DNA of 64,000 bases from Solitalea lacus (GTDB taxonomy: Bacteria > Bacteroidota > Bacteroidia > Sphingobacteriales > Sphingobacteriaceae): contig NZ_CP091740.1 in assembly GCF_022014595.1 (NCBI RefSeq), forward strand, positions 3,956,200 through 4,020,199. The letters run 5' to 3'. The notes below the pieces were generated by a model. It was given only the letters and a program-made list of their open reading frames with translations, was not told where the DNA came from and ran no database searches. The translations under genes were made by a program, and so were the position numbers. Shown one piece after another: positions 25,807 to 35,019 of this stretch (positions are counted from its first letter, which is position 1; each line of letters starts with the position of its first letter).

Positions 25807-26580
25807 TTACTTAAGAGCATATATCGCAACAACATTTAACAACCCAATTAAAATCGTTAACATTTGGTAGGTCCTGTTTTCACTGGCGTATACTTTACGC
25901 GGACCTGGTTCAACATAAATTACATCACCTTTGTGTAAATAATAATAGGGTGAGTTAAATATATCAGTTTGATTCAGATTAAGACGTCCGAATTGCCGTA
26001 CGCCGTTTTCTTCCCTAATTATCAAAACATTCTCTCTTATACCATAAATGGTTATGTCTCCGGCCATACTCAATGCTTCAGTCAATGTTACTTTTTCATT
26101 AGTAATATTATAAATCGCTGGACGTGCAACTTCTCCCAATACTGAGATACGAAAGTTTAAGAACTTTACTTTTACAGATGGCTCTTTTAAATAGTCAACC
26201 AATTTTGATTTTACCAATTCATTTGCTTCATCTGTAGACAAGCCTTCCACCTTTATTCTGCCAATTATAGGAATTTCAACAGAGCCGCTTCTATCTACAA
26301 GATAACCATCTATTTGTCTAAGTTCAAGTGAATTTGAGTTCCCAACGACAGATTGCGGATTAAACATATTCGTTGCTTCCGCATTTAAACTGGTAATACT
26401 TATTGAAAGAATATCATTTGGCTGAATTTTAGGAATATATTTATTTATCGCTTGTTGAGTTGCTTTTGAATCGATCCCTGCACCCTTAAAATAAGGGATA
26501 TTCTCAGTTGAAGCGCATGAAGTTATGCCAATAGTAAAAAAGAGTAGAATTTTGGAGAATAGAATGCGCGTAAATTTCAT
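25807..26580 (-). CDS. wza: Wza-like polysaccharide export lipoprotein
   Basis: The protein has 257 residues. A lipoprotein signal ends at ITSC (Cys22). A polysaccharide export domain follows (KIQPNDILSISITSLN ... VDRSGSVEIPIIGRIKVEGLST), then an SLBB-like domain (ISVLGEVARPAIYN, LTEALSMAGDI, HKGDVIYVEPGP). A C-terminal hydrophobic segment (TILIGLLNVVAIYAL) replaces the amphipathic helix of enteric Wza, as is usual in Bacteroidota. This is the first gene of the operon and forms the outer-membrane channel partner of the kinase downstream. Confidence 0.9.
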   Translation of the reverse strand: MKFTRILFSKILLFFTIGITSCASTENIPYFKGAGIDSKATQQAINKYIPKIQPNDILSISITSLNAEATNMFNPQSVVGNSNSLELRQIDGYLVDRSGSVEIPIIGRIKVEGLSTDEANELVKSKLVDYLKEPSVKVKFLNFRISVLGEVARPAIYNITNEKVTLTEALSMAGDITIYGIRENVLIIREENGVRQFGRLNLNQTDIFNSPYYYLHKGDVIYVEPGPRKVYASENRTYQMLTILIGLLNVVAIYALK

Positions 26581-26944
26581 GGTATTTGATTATGATTTAA
26601 TACATAAGCTTTTGTTTATGTATAATCAATTTATATACCAATTTAAATTTTAAGTAACATGTTTCTTAAAAGTATAAGAGGAATGAAAATTCGAAGAAGT
26701 TTATTTACCCTAAAATTATCAAAACCGTGACCTGGTTTAAAACTATAAGTTCTGAAACACCAATGTTATTTTCTTAATAATTTCATAATAATTTAATGAG
26801 AACAACCTCTATTGGCACGGGAAGATTGGCTTCTATCAACAAGATAGATAAGCTTTTATGACCTTTTTATAAGTCACATCAAATAAGTTATGTACATAAG
26901 AATGATTTGTAATAAATAGCTAGTTTAAATAACTATTGGTTGAC
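26581..26944. other. Intergenic region before the exopolysaccharide operon
   Basis: The 364-bp AT-rich gap should hold the promoter and leader of wza. No sigma-54 element on the minus strand, no TAnnTTTG box and no clear terminator for the upstream anti-sigma gene were seen. Read-through from the sigma/anti-sigma genes is possible. Confidence 0.4.
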
Positions 26945-28240
26945 TTAATTTGAAAACGAAAGTTTTAAGTTCAACCCAACAGAGTTCCATTTCAGTTGAT
27001 CTGCACCGATACCGGAAAGTGGGTATTTTACAAACGGCTCAACCTGTAACTTACTGTTTTTCAGTGCATAATTAACCCCAAATGAAAGATTCAAAGTTTT
27101 AAACCAATCAAATCGAGAAAAAACTTTCCCTGTATTCTCTTCTGTCTCAAACTTAGATGTTGCATCAAAAGCAGATGCGGCACCAAATGGGTAGGCGGAA
27201 TAAACTGTTGAATTGGATTCGTCTAAATAAGTATAACTGCTAAACCCTCCGCTTATAAACCATGCATACTTTGTTTCTGGAAAAACGATTTTTACATTTA
27301 TTGGCAAATCAACGGCCAACATGCTCGTTTTATAACTCTCTGGGGCTGATAAAACATTGGAAACCGTATTGATTTTATAGGCTTTTGCTTCCACTGCGGC
27401 TGGCAATGAATGGGTGGTATTAGTGGTATTAAATGCCAAAGACTGGTTCCCCAAACTAAGACCAGTATTTATCTGAACTTTAGGAGAAATTGGAATATCA
27501 ACATCGAAACCTGCTCTGTAGCCCAAATTATTCCCCGAAGATCCTTTGGCATAACTCATAAATGAGCCTGCCATCATTGAAAAATCTACGCCTTCTTTGT
27601 TCTTAGTTTCTCCCGCAATATATTCTTTTATGCTATTGGTTACGATTGGCTGGGGTGATTTAGAGATTGTTCTCAATTCTCTTTGGATAATTTCAGGAGT
27701 TCGCAATTGCTCATTTGCAAGAGGCTGCGGACTTAAAGAAACAAGGAAATACCTTTCATCAACAACATCAGCTTTATTAAAAACCTCAGGCTCATTGTAT
27801 TTCTCAATTAAAGAGCCATTAGACCTTTGCACTTTAGCTTTTGAATTAGATGAACTGGTTATTAGCACTGATTCTTCATTAGTAAAGGTCTTTATTTTCT
27901 CACTATACCCTTCCTCTAAATTTTGAGTCAAAGCCTTTACTTCCCTTTTAGTAACATGCTTTGTATTAAAGGCATTATTTGGAGCATTTACCTTATCATT
28001 TTTTAGATAATTAAGATTTAGTACAAAAAAAGTCAGCACAGCAGCAGTTGAAACTATACTTAACAACCATAGTGGCACCACCTTTTTATTTTTTCGCTCG
28101 GCAGCCTGCTTCTTTTCAAGCAGTTTATTCCACCCTTCGTTAGCTAAACCATCATCATACTGATCAAATACAGAACGAATTTGTTCCGATAATAACTTAT
28201 CAAACCGCTCTTCCATAGCCTTCCGTATTAAGTTCTCCAA
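26945..28240 (-). CDS. Anti-sigma-like membrane protein with an outer-membrane beta-barrel-like C-terminus
   Basis: The protein has 431 residues. The N-terminal 54 residues are cytoplasmic and charged, followed by one membrane helix (about 55-77), a periplasmic spacer, and from about residue 215 a region that looks like the OMP_b-brl/PorT type of beta-barrel (FSMMAGSFMSYAKGSSGNNLGYRAGFDVDI ... NTGLSLGNQSL ... KLSFSN end). It overlaps the 3' end of the ECF sigma gene by 41 bp, so the two are co-translated. The N-terminus is the natural anti-sigma part. The barrel-like tail in an inner-membrane protein is peculiar but recurrent in this phylum. The target regulon is unknown. Confidence 0.7.
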   Translation of the reverse strand: MENLIRKAMEERFDKLLSEQIRSVFDQYDDGLANEGWNKLLEKKQAAERKNKKVVPLWLLSIVSTAAVLTFFVLNLNYLKNDKVNAPNNAFNTKHVTKREVKALTQNLEEGYSEKIKTFTNEESVLITSSSNSKAKVQRSNGSLIEKYNEPEVFNKADVVDERYFLVSLSPQPLANEQLRTPEIIQRELRTISKSPQPIVTNSIKEYIAGETKNKEGVDFSMMAGSFMSYAKGSSGNNLGYRAGFDVDIPISPKVQINTGLSLGNQSLAFNTTNTTHSLPAAVEAKAYKINTVSNVLSAPESYKTSMLAVDLPINVKIVFPETKYAWFISGGFSSYTYLDESNSTVYSAYPFGAASAFDATSKFETEENTGKVFSRFDWFKTLNLSFGVNYALKNSKLQVEPFVKYPLSGIGADQLKWNSVGLNLKLSFSN

Positions 28241-28769
28241 TAAGTTTTCTTAATCTTTCTTTTGCCCTCGACAAATAAACTCTAGAGCTACTTGCTGTAA
28301 TTCCAACAGTTTCCGCAATTTCGTCATGCGTGTACCCATCAATTTCATACATATTGAATATGACAGATTGTATTGAAGGCAGTTTATCCAGCATTTCCAA
28401 AATATCCTTATAACCGAGCGAGCTGATTGCATCGGCATCTTGCCACAACGGCTCTGCAACTTCATCAATCGGTTGTTCAGCCTCCTTTTTCAATAGGCTG
28501 CGTTTTCTGTCAATGGTTTGATTAACTATAATCCTACGAAGCCAGGGTTTAAATGAACGTTGAGCATCAAATTGAGCCAGCTTATCGAAAATCTTCAAAA
28601 ATGCATCATTTACAACTTCCAAAGCATCCTCACGATCAATGCTATAGCGCAAGGATACGCCCATTGCATAGCCATAAAAACGTTTGTAAAGCATTTCCTG
28701 ATACCGCGCATCCCCTTTGCAGCAACGTTCAATGATTTCCGAATCTGTAAGCTGGTTCAGTTTAATCAT
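28200..28769 (-). CDS. ECF-type RNA polymerase sigma factor
   Basis: The protein has 189 residues with sigma region 2 (YKRFYGYAMGVSLRYSIDREDALEVVNDAFLKIF), the linker AQFDAQRSFKPWLRRIIVNQTID, and region 4 (LPSIQSVIFNMYEIDGYTHDEIAETVGITASSSRVYLSRAKERLRKLI) with its helix-turn-helix. It presumably responds to a signal sensed by the overlapping anti-sigma protein. It lies directly upstream of the exopolysaccharide operon on the same strand, so it may influence that operon. Confidence 0.92.
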   Translation of the reverse strand: MIKLNQLTDSEIIERCCKGDARYQEMLYKRFYGYAMGVSLRYSIDREDALEVVNDAFLKIFDKLAQFDAQRSFKPWLRRIIVNQTIDRKRSLLKKEAEQPIDEVAEPLWQDADAISSLGYKDILEMLDKLPSIQSVIFNMYEIDGYTHDEIAETVGITASSSRVYLSRAKERLRKLIGELNTEGYGRAV

Positions 28770-28995
28770 TTAGTAACTACTGCTAAGAAACAGGTGTATT
28801 TCTTGTAAATAAAACAATCATTCTAAAAATCTCTACCTTAATTAATTAACCGGTGCAAAGAAACAAAGTATTGAGCACACAGACGAACATTTTGCTCACG
28901 CTAACAAAATATTGACAATCATCTTTTTAAGCAGGATGAAAGACTGTGTCATCTGTAATGCTCAACCTTCGTTGCTTACAACTAATCTAAACCGA

Positions 28996-29445
28996 TTATT
29001 TTAATGGGTTTACGGCACTATAAACCATATAACCCTTATTTTTTGCGTAAATAATTATTGAATCTTTCTTAACATCATATTTGTAACCAGTCTTCAAAAA
29101 GTCGATCGTTTTTATATCTCCTTCAGAAGCGGCTGATTTATCAGACGAAACAGTTCCAGGAACAAGTTTATAATCGCCCTCCATTTTATATGAACCGTTA
29201 ATGATAACCTGTTCAGGTTTGCCATTAAAAGCGGCCAGGTTATTAGCCTTATCAAACGAAATTAACACCGTACTGTTTGGCAAATTGGTTATGGCTGAAT
29301 CTTTCCCGGTTTTATCAAAATGATGCAAAGCTTTTAACTTCCATGAACCCTGAGGTACTTCTGCTTCAGGTTTTACATCATCATTATCGTTACATGCCGT
29401 AAAGGCAAAAGCTATAGTTGCTATGGCTATTAAGTTTGTTTTCAT
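28996..29445 (-). CDS. Small lipocalin-like lipoprotein of unknown function
   Basis: The protein has 149 residues. The signal peptide ends in FTAC (Cys18). The mature part has the pattern GSWKLKALHHFDKTGKD ... IIINGSYKMEGDYKLVPGT ... TIDFLKTGYKYDVKKDSIIIYA, which recalls lipocalin-like/META-type small beta-barrels of Bacteroidota lipoproteins. No specific function can be assigned. A hairpin-rich leader lies upstream. Confidence 0.6.
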   Translation of the reverse strand: MKTNLIAIATIAFAFTACNDNDDVKPEAEVPQGSWKLKALHHFDKTGKDSAITNLPNSTVLISFDKANNLAAFNGKPEQVIINGSYKMEGDYKLVPGTVSSDKSAASEGDIKTIDFLKTGYKYDVKKDSIIIYAKNKGYMVYSAVNPLK

Positions 29446-29781
29446 GTTGTTCTCTTAATCAGAATTATGTTTCTTAATTTTTTCCGGAAAATTCCGGGGA
29501 GAGCACCAACCTGTCGACAGAAGGCATGTAACCGAAGTCCTACTCCGCGCAAATAAATCAGCGGCTACATTTATCAATACGCACAACCCTAAGAAAATGC
29601 TACAGCTACCTAAATAAAAACTTAAAGAATCGCAATACAACACTAAAAATCAATGAATTAAAATGAAACCATTCATTAAAACTAATGCCCCACGGTGATT
29701 GAGATTGACAGTAGGAGAAGTAAGGAAGAATTGTAATTGTCAAATTTCAATTATATTTATCCATTAAACTAATAGAATAGC
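29446..29781. other. Divergent intergenic region with a GC-richer structured segment
   Basis: Between the lipoprotein (minus) and the DeoR gene (plus), 29478-29580 is richer in G+C than its surroundings. It contains inverted repeats such as TTCCGGAAAATTCCGG and CTGTCGACAG. It may be the structured leader of the lipoprotein transcript. A 62-codon minus frame across it (29455-29643) has no protein-like features. I see nothing else. Confidence 0.35.
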
Positions 29782-30525
29782 ATGCTAAAAGAAGAACGTC
29801 AGGCATTTATAATAAAGCAGATCAACCTTCACAATAAAGTACTTTCAACAGATCTAAGCCGGCAACTGAATGTTTCGGAAGATACTGTAAGAAGAGATTT
29901 AAATGAATTAGCCGAAAATGGCAAGATTATTAAAGTTTACGGAGGAGCCTTATCAAAATCATTCCACTTCCCGTTTTCCGATAATGAAACCTATGCCAAA
30001 GAAGCTAAGAAGATAATTGCAAAAAAAGCAGCAAGCCTGATTGAAGACGGAATGGTTATTTTAGCCGGTGGTGGTACTACTATGATTGAAATAGCCAGAG
30101 CAATACCTAAACACATAAAATGCACCTTTTTCACCATTAGTCCTTTGGTAGCGCTTGAACTGGTTGAAGGGTCGACAAGTGATGTAATACTCATTGGCGG
30201 CCACCTATCTCCTAGTGCTCATATTACCATAGGATCTCAAGTGATCAATCAGCTTTCCGAAATCCAGGTGGATCTTTGCCTTTTAGGAACAAACGGTCTC
30301 TCACTAGAAAATGGCCTTACTGACTCAGATTGGGAAGCCGTACAGGTTAAAAAAGCCATGATAAAGGCTGCCCGCAAAACTGCAATTGTAAGTATTGCTG
30401 AAAAATTAGAGTCAACACAAAAACTGAAGGTTTGTAACCTAAATGCCATTCACTACTTAATTACTGATTTAGACGTGACGAATAACGCATTAAAAGGCTA
30501 TTCAGCTTCTGTGGAAGTATTATAA
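29782..30525 (+). CDS. DeoR-family transcriptional regulator
   Basis: The protein has 247 residues. An N-terminal winged helix (VLSTDLSRQLNVSEDTVRRDLNELAENGKIIKVYGGAL) is followed by a DeoR C-terminal sugar-phosphate sensor domain (ILAGGGTTMIEIARAIP, LLGTNGLSLENGLTD, IVSIAEKLES). Members usually repress sugar operons and respond to a phosphorylated intermediate. It is convergent with the D-lactate-dehydrogenase-like gene at the end of the cell-wall-sugar locus, so control of that locus is a reasonable inference. The repeated 18-bp element upstream of namZ and the nagZ-like gene is a candidate binding site. Confidence 0.9.
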   Translation: MLKEERQAFIIKQINLHNKVLSTDLSRQLNVSEDTVRRDLNELAENGKIIKVYGGALSKSFHFPFSDNETYAKEAKKIIAKKAASLIEDGMVILAGGGTTMIEIARAIPKHIKCTFFTISPLVALELVEGSTSDVILIGGHLSPSAHITIGSQVINQLSEIQVDLCLLGTNGLSLENGLTDSDWEAVQVKKAMIKAARKTAIVSIAEKLESTQKLKVCNLNAIHYLITDLDVTNNALKGYSASVEVL

Positions 30526-30527
30526 AA

Positions 30528-30559
30528 AGTAAACCCTCGGCTTAAGTCCGAGGGTTTTT
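30528..30559. terminator. Bidirectional intrinsic terminator
   Basis: AAACCCTCGG-cttaagt-CCGAGGGTTTTT forms a strong stem between the convergent DeoR gene and the FAD/Fe-S oxidase gene. Confidence 0.9.
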
Positions 30560-30584
30560 ATTAAGGTTTAATTATGGGTGCGTT

Positions 30585-33410
30585 TTACAAACATTCGTCT
30601 AACAAATAAACGATTGATTCATAGTTTTTACCAACTGCTTCTGACATAGCCATTTCACAAGTTTTAGCACTTGAATAATAGCCTTCGTATTCCTTGCATT
30701 TTACTTCTATAGCTTCAATATGAGTTGCAGATTTGGTCAATTCAGGAAATAAAAAGCCCCTGTCGCCTGCCATACCGCAACAACCCGCTGATAATGGTGT
30801 TGTTACAGATTCGGCCAATTGATTGGCTATTGACTGGAACTTACCTACCAAACCCATTTTTTGCAGCGAACATACAGGGTGTAAAACAATTTCTTTTTTC
30901 TTCTTTACTATCTGTGCTTTAGGTAAAACGTAGTCGGCCAAAAAATCAACGCTGTCAATAATATTCAACTTGTCGAATTTTCTCTTATTCTCTTCAGTCA
31001 ACACCGACCGACAATGGTGAAGTGTGTAAGTACAAGAACTTATATCAAGCACAACCGGCCATTTGCCGCCATCAGTCCAGCGCCAAATATCTTCAATCAT
31101 CTCATTTGATTTATGCTCGTAAGCTTTTGCAAATCCTTTGGATGAGTAAATCTGTCCACAACAGGTGTGTTCAATTTCTTCAGGAATATGCAAAGTTATA
31201 CCCACTTTATGAGCTACACTCATAAATGCCTCAATGGTATTTTTTTTTCCATCAACCGAAGCGCCCATTACTCTTGAAATGCAAGTTGGAAAATAAACTA
31301 CTCCAACTGTTCCATTGTCCAATTGAATGCTTTTATTCTTATAAGATGCTGAATTACTAACCTTAAGTTGCTCTGACCATAATGGCATTGCTGGAACCAC
31401 TTTTTTAATGGCTCCAGTAAGATTGGTCATAGTGGTTTTTCCAAACACCTTATTTACCCCATCTCCTATTGTTAGCCCTGCCTTTACCAAAGTGCTAACC
31501 GTTGTGAAATTCTTTGAAGAAAACAAAGCTATGCTATTGGAGAAATCTCCATGATTTTCCCTTCTAAGTCTCTTCACTAAATCACCCGTGTTAATATCGA
31601 CAGGACAGGCAGTTGCACACAATCCGTCAACAGCACAGGTATCCAAACCATCGTACTGATATTCCTGCAACAATTGTTGATATGATCCACTATCTCCCGA
31701 CTTTTTCAAATTCTGCAGTGCCCTTCTAACAACAATTCTCCGGCGAGGAGTCATTGTGAGGTTTCTGCTCGGGCATTTATGCTCGCAATAGCCGCATTCG
31801 ATGCATTTATCTACCTCTTCTTCAACTTGCGGCAGGTCTTTCAGATTTTTTATATGTGCTTTTTTATCCGCATTAATAATAACTCCGGGATTGAGCAAAT
31901 TATGAGGATCGACAACTGATTTAAGTTGCTTCATCACCTCATACAATTCGCCCCCCCATTCAGTTTCAATAAATGGGGCCATATTACGACCCGTTCCATG
32001 TTCAGCTTTCAATGTTCCGTCATACTTGTTCACCACAAGTTCAACCACTTTGTTTAAAAAGCGATCATAACGTTCAATCTCCGCTTCCGAATCAAACGCC
32101 TGCGTTACAACAAAATGAATATTACCATCTTTGGCGTGTCCAAAAATAATGGCATTATCATACCTAAACTCAGTAAATAACTGCTGCAAGTCGAGAATAG
32201 CGTCCCCTAATTTATCAACTGGGAATGCAATATCTTCCAAAATGACCGTAGTTCCGCTAGCTCTCACTGCTCCTACAGCGGGGAACATACCTTTTCTCAA
32301 TTTCCAAAGAAAATCTTGCTCAGTCTGATTGGTTGTAAACTGAGGAGCATTAATCAGTGATATTCCTGATGATACTGCTAAAAATTTATCGACTTTACTT
32401 TTTAATTCATCCTGGCTGTTATCCTGAAACTCAACCAATAATGCCGCGGCCGTTTCTGGCAACGATTTTAATTGCTCAGGAACTCCTTTAATATGCTCTA
32501 TTGACCGCAATGAAGCACGATCCATCAGCTCAACAGCCTCTGCCCCGGCAACAGTCAAAGGAACAATGGCCTGACAGGCATCGTAAATAGTTTGAAAATA
32601 AAGTAGAGAAGTAGCTTTATACGGGTAATCAGCAATAGTATTCAAAACAGCTTCTGCAATAAACCCTAAAGTACCTTCGGCCCCTATTAAAAGATGGGCT
32701 AAAATATCCAGTGGTTCATTGTAATCAATAAATGAATTGACAGAATAGCCTACTGTGTTTTTAGTTTTATATTTTCTCCGCACCAAGGCCGTCAGCCGTT
32801 CATTCCCGACTATAGATTGACGTAATGATTTTATACCCTCGTAAATCTCCGGACACTCAATTTCAAATCGGCCGTAGTCTTCCTTTCGCTCTGTAGAATA
32901 CACCTTTCCATTAGGAAGGATAAAACGAATATACTTTGTAGTATGATACGAATTGTTAACCACACCACAGCACATTCCGCTAGAGTTATTGGAAAGAATG
33001 CCACCCATCATGGCAGAGTTAATGCTTGATGGATCCGGACCAATTTTCTTTTTATAGTTTTTAAGACGGGCATTTACCATTGCACCTATCACACCGGGTT
33101 GTACCCGTACCGTTATCCCATCTTCTTCAATAGTAACCCTATCCCAATACTGGCTCAAGTCGACCAAAATACCATCTGTAATCGACTGGCCTGACAAACT
33201 GGTGCCACCAGTACGAAAAGTTAGCGGTATTGAATTTTGATGAGAAAATTCAAACAAACGAATTATTTCCAATTCAGTTTGCGGCAATACTATGGCTTTG
33301 GGTTGCAGGTGATAAAATCCTGCATCAGAGGCGTAAGAAACCAAATCTATAAGACGGGTTTTAATACGATCTTTAGGTAAAATCGACTCTAATTCTTTTC
33401 CAATCTCCAT
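30585..33410 (-). CDS. FAD-linked and Fe-S oxidase, D-lactate dehydrogenase-like
   Basis: The protein has 941 residues. It has an N-terminal FAD-binding PCMH domain (TFRTGGTSLSGQSITDG; GPDPSSINSAMMGGILSNNSSGMC), a FAD-oxidase C-terminal domain (FGHAKDGNIHFVVT, EHGTGRNMAPF), two 4Fe-4S motifs (CIECGYCEHKCP; CAVDGLCATACP), and a C-terminal half with CCG motifs (HTCCGQIYSSKG; SAGCCGMAGDRG). This is the layout of the Dld-II/YdiJ group, membrane-associated oxidases of D-lactate or D-2-hydroxyglutarate. MurQ, encoded in the same strand series, releases D-lactate from MurNAc 6-phosphate, so D-lactate is the favoured substrate. It starts 56 bp after the symporter stop codon. Confidence 0.8.
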   Translation of the reverse strand: MEIGKELESILPKDRIKTRLIDLVSYASDAGFYHLQPKAIVLPQTELEIIRLFEFSHQNSIPLTFRTGGTSLSGQSITDGILVDLSQYWDRVTIEEDGITVRVQPGVIGAMVNARLKNYKKKIGPDPSSINSAMMGGILSNNSSGMCCGVVNNSYHTTKYIRFILPNGKVYSTERKEDYGRFEIECPEIYEGIKSLRQSIVGNERLTALVRRKYKTKNTVGYSVNSFIDYNEPLDILAHLLIGAEGTLGFIAEAVLNTIADYPYKATSLLYFQTIYDACQAIVPLTVAGAEAVELMDRASLRSIEHIKGVPEQLKSLPETAAALLVEFQDNSQDELKSKVDKFLAVSSGISLINAPQFTTNQTEQDFLWKLRKGMFPAVGAVRASGTTVILEDIAFPVDKLGDAILDLQQLFTEFRYDNAIIFGHAKDGNIHFVVTQAFDSEAEIERYDRFLNKVVELVVNKYDGTLKAEHGTGRNMAPFIETEWGGELYEVMKQLKSVVDPHNLLNPGVIINADKKAHIKNLKDLPQVEEEVDKCIECGYCEHKCPSRNLTMTPRRRIVVRRALQNLKKSGDSGSYQQLLQEYQYDGLDTCAVDGLCATACPVDINTGDLVKRLRRENHGDFSNSIALFSSKNFTTVSTLVKAGLTIGDGVNKVFGKTTMTNLTGAIKKVVPAMPLWSEQLKVSNSASYKNKSIQLDNGTVGVVYFPTCISRVMGASVDGKKNTIEAFMSVAHKVGITLHIPEEIEHTCCGQIYSSKGFAKAYEHKSNEMIEDIWRWTDGGKWPVVLDISSCTYTLHHCRSVLTEENKRKFDKLNIIDSVDFLADYVLPKAQIVKKKKEIVLHPVCSLQKMGLVGKFQSIANQLAESVTTPLSAGCCGMAGDRGFLFPELTKSATHIEAIEVKCKEYEGYYSSAKTCEMAMSEAVGKNYESIVYLLDECL

Positions 33411-33465
33411 TCAATTGGTTTGCTAAATCAATAATTATTGTTAACTAATTGATAAAATTAATGAT

Positions 33466-34974
33466 TTATATTTCCACTTCCTGAGTAATAATAGTTTTGC
33501 TTGTAAATACTGCTTTAGATTGACGGCTTATCATCAACAATAAAGAATAGGTAACCAATGAGTTAATTACAATTAGCTCAAACCCCATTGAATACCCGAA
33601 ATAAGCTTTGGCAAATTGTTCCGCCAGGTAAGTAATAATCGGCGAACCAATACAAATAAACGGAACCCATTTATCGGCAATAGACCTTTTGGTAATCATA
33701 CCAAATGCAAACAAGCCAAGCAAGGGCCCATATGTATATCCTGCAGCTTTGAATATTGCATTTACTACAGAATCGTCATTCAGCACCTTAAATATTAATA
33801 CAACCAGTAGCATAATTACTGAAAAAACAATGTGCACTGTATGACGAGCTCTCACCAGCTTTTTTTCGTCCTGATCCTTTTTCTTAGCAAAACCTAAAAA
33901 ATCAACACAGAAAGAAGTGGTTAAAGCCGTTAAAGCTGAATCAGTAGTAGCGAAAGTGGCTGCAGTTAAACCCAGCATAAATACAATTGCCGGCAATGCT
34001 CCTAAATGTTTTAAGGCTATTTCAGGGAAAAGGTGATCAGGAGTCCCTAAGGCAGCAACTGATAAATTATTGGCCTCTGCATAGGTATATAACAATGCTC
34101 CCACGCTTAAAAAGAAGATATTCATTATCACAAAAATCCCGGTAAAGGTGAGCATGTTCTTTTGAGCTTCACCAATGTTTTTGCAACTCAGATTTTTCTG
34201 CATCAAATCCTGATCAAGCCCTACCATGGTTAGGGTGATAAAGATTCCGCCTAAAAATTGTTTCAAAAAGTGATTCTTATTACCCATGAAATCCTCCCAG
34301 AAGAATAATTGAGAATATGTACTGCTCTTTACAGTTTCAATTGTTTGAGCAACATTCAGGTTGAGACTTATTGAAATAAAGTAAATTGATAAGACTACTG
34401 ATGATAAAAGAAAAACGGTTTGTAAAGTATCAGTAATAATAATTGTTTTAAGTCCGCCTTTAAAAGTGTAAGAAAAAATCAAAAGCAAGCAAATGGCAAT
34501 AGTTACCCAGAACGGAACATTCCATGCATCAAAAATAAACTTCTGCAAAACGATAACGACAAGATATAGCCTAAAGGCTGAACCTATTGTTCGTGATATC
34601 AGGAAAATCATTGCTCCTGATTTATAGCTCCAGAAACCAAATCGTTCTTCCAAATATGTATAAATCGATATTAGATTAATACGATAATACAATGGGAGTA
34701 AAACCGTTGCCACAAGTATAAATCCAACTGCATTTCCCAGAACAAACTGAAAATAACCGAAACCACTGTTGTGTACCGCTCCTGGCACGGAAATAAATGT
34801 CACTCCTGATAAAGCGGTACCAATCATTCCGAAAGCAACGAAATACCATTTTGAGTTTCTGTTGGCAATAAAAAAACTCGAATTATCTGATGAGCCCTTT
34901 GAAGTTACATAAGAGATAATTGTTAAGAGCAAAAAATACCCTATCAGAAAGCAAAGCAAAGCTACCGACGACAT
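33466..34974 (-). CDS. Sodium:solute symporter (SSS family), candidate MurNAc/amino-sugar importer
   Basis: The protein has 502 residues and about thirteen membrane helices. SSS-family signatures include TALSGVTFISVPGAVHNSGFGYFQFVLGN, DTLQTVFLLSS and GLTAATFATTDSALTALTTSFCVDFLG. It uses the sodium gradient to import a small solute across the inner membrane. Its position 45 bp downstream of murQ makes MurNAc or a muropeptide-derived sugar the likely cargo. Oral Bacteroidota also have a dedicated MurNAc importer next to murQ. The substrate is inferred, not read from motifs. Confidence 0.85.
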   Translation of the reverse strand: MSSVALLCFLIGYFLLLTIISYVTSKGSSDNSSFFIANRNSKWYFVAFGMIGTALSGVTFISVPGAVHNSGFGYFQFVLGNAVGFILVATVLLPLYYRINLISIYTYLEERFGFWSYKSGAMIFLISRTIGSAFRLYLVVIVLQKFIFDAWNVPFWVTIAICLLLIFSYTFKGGLKTIIITDTLQTVFLLSSVVLSIYFISISLNLNVAQTIETVKSSTYSQLFFWEDFMGNKNHFLKQFLGGIFITLTMVGLDQDLMQKNLSCKNIGEAQKNMLTFTGIFVIMNIFFLSVGALLYTYAEANNLSVAALGTPDHLFPEIALKHLGALPAIVFMLGLTAATFATTDSALTALTTSFCVDFLGFAKKKDQDEKKLVRARHTVHIVFSVIMLLVVLIFKVLNDDSVVNAIFKAAGYTYGPLLGLFAFGMITKRSIADKWVPFICIGSPIITYLAEQFAKAYFGYSMGFELIVINSLVTYSLLLMISRQSKAVFTSKTIITQEVEI

Positions 34975-35019
34975 AATAAATTGTTTTTCTTTTAAACTAA
35001 CACCTGATTGATGATTGCC

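Noticed and set aside
26812-26832. Plus-strand TTGGCACGGGAAGATTGGC as a sigma-54 site
   Set aside because: Spacing to the -12 element is wrong and there is no gene downstream on that strand.
29455-29643. 62-codon minus-strand frame upstream of the small lipoprotein
   Set aside because: Random-looking peptide over a structured intergenic segment.
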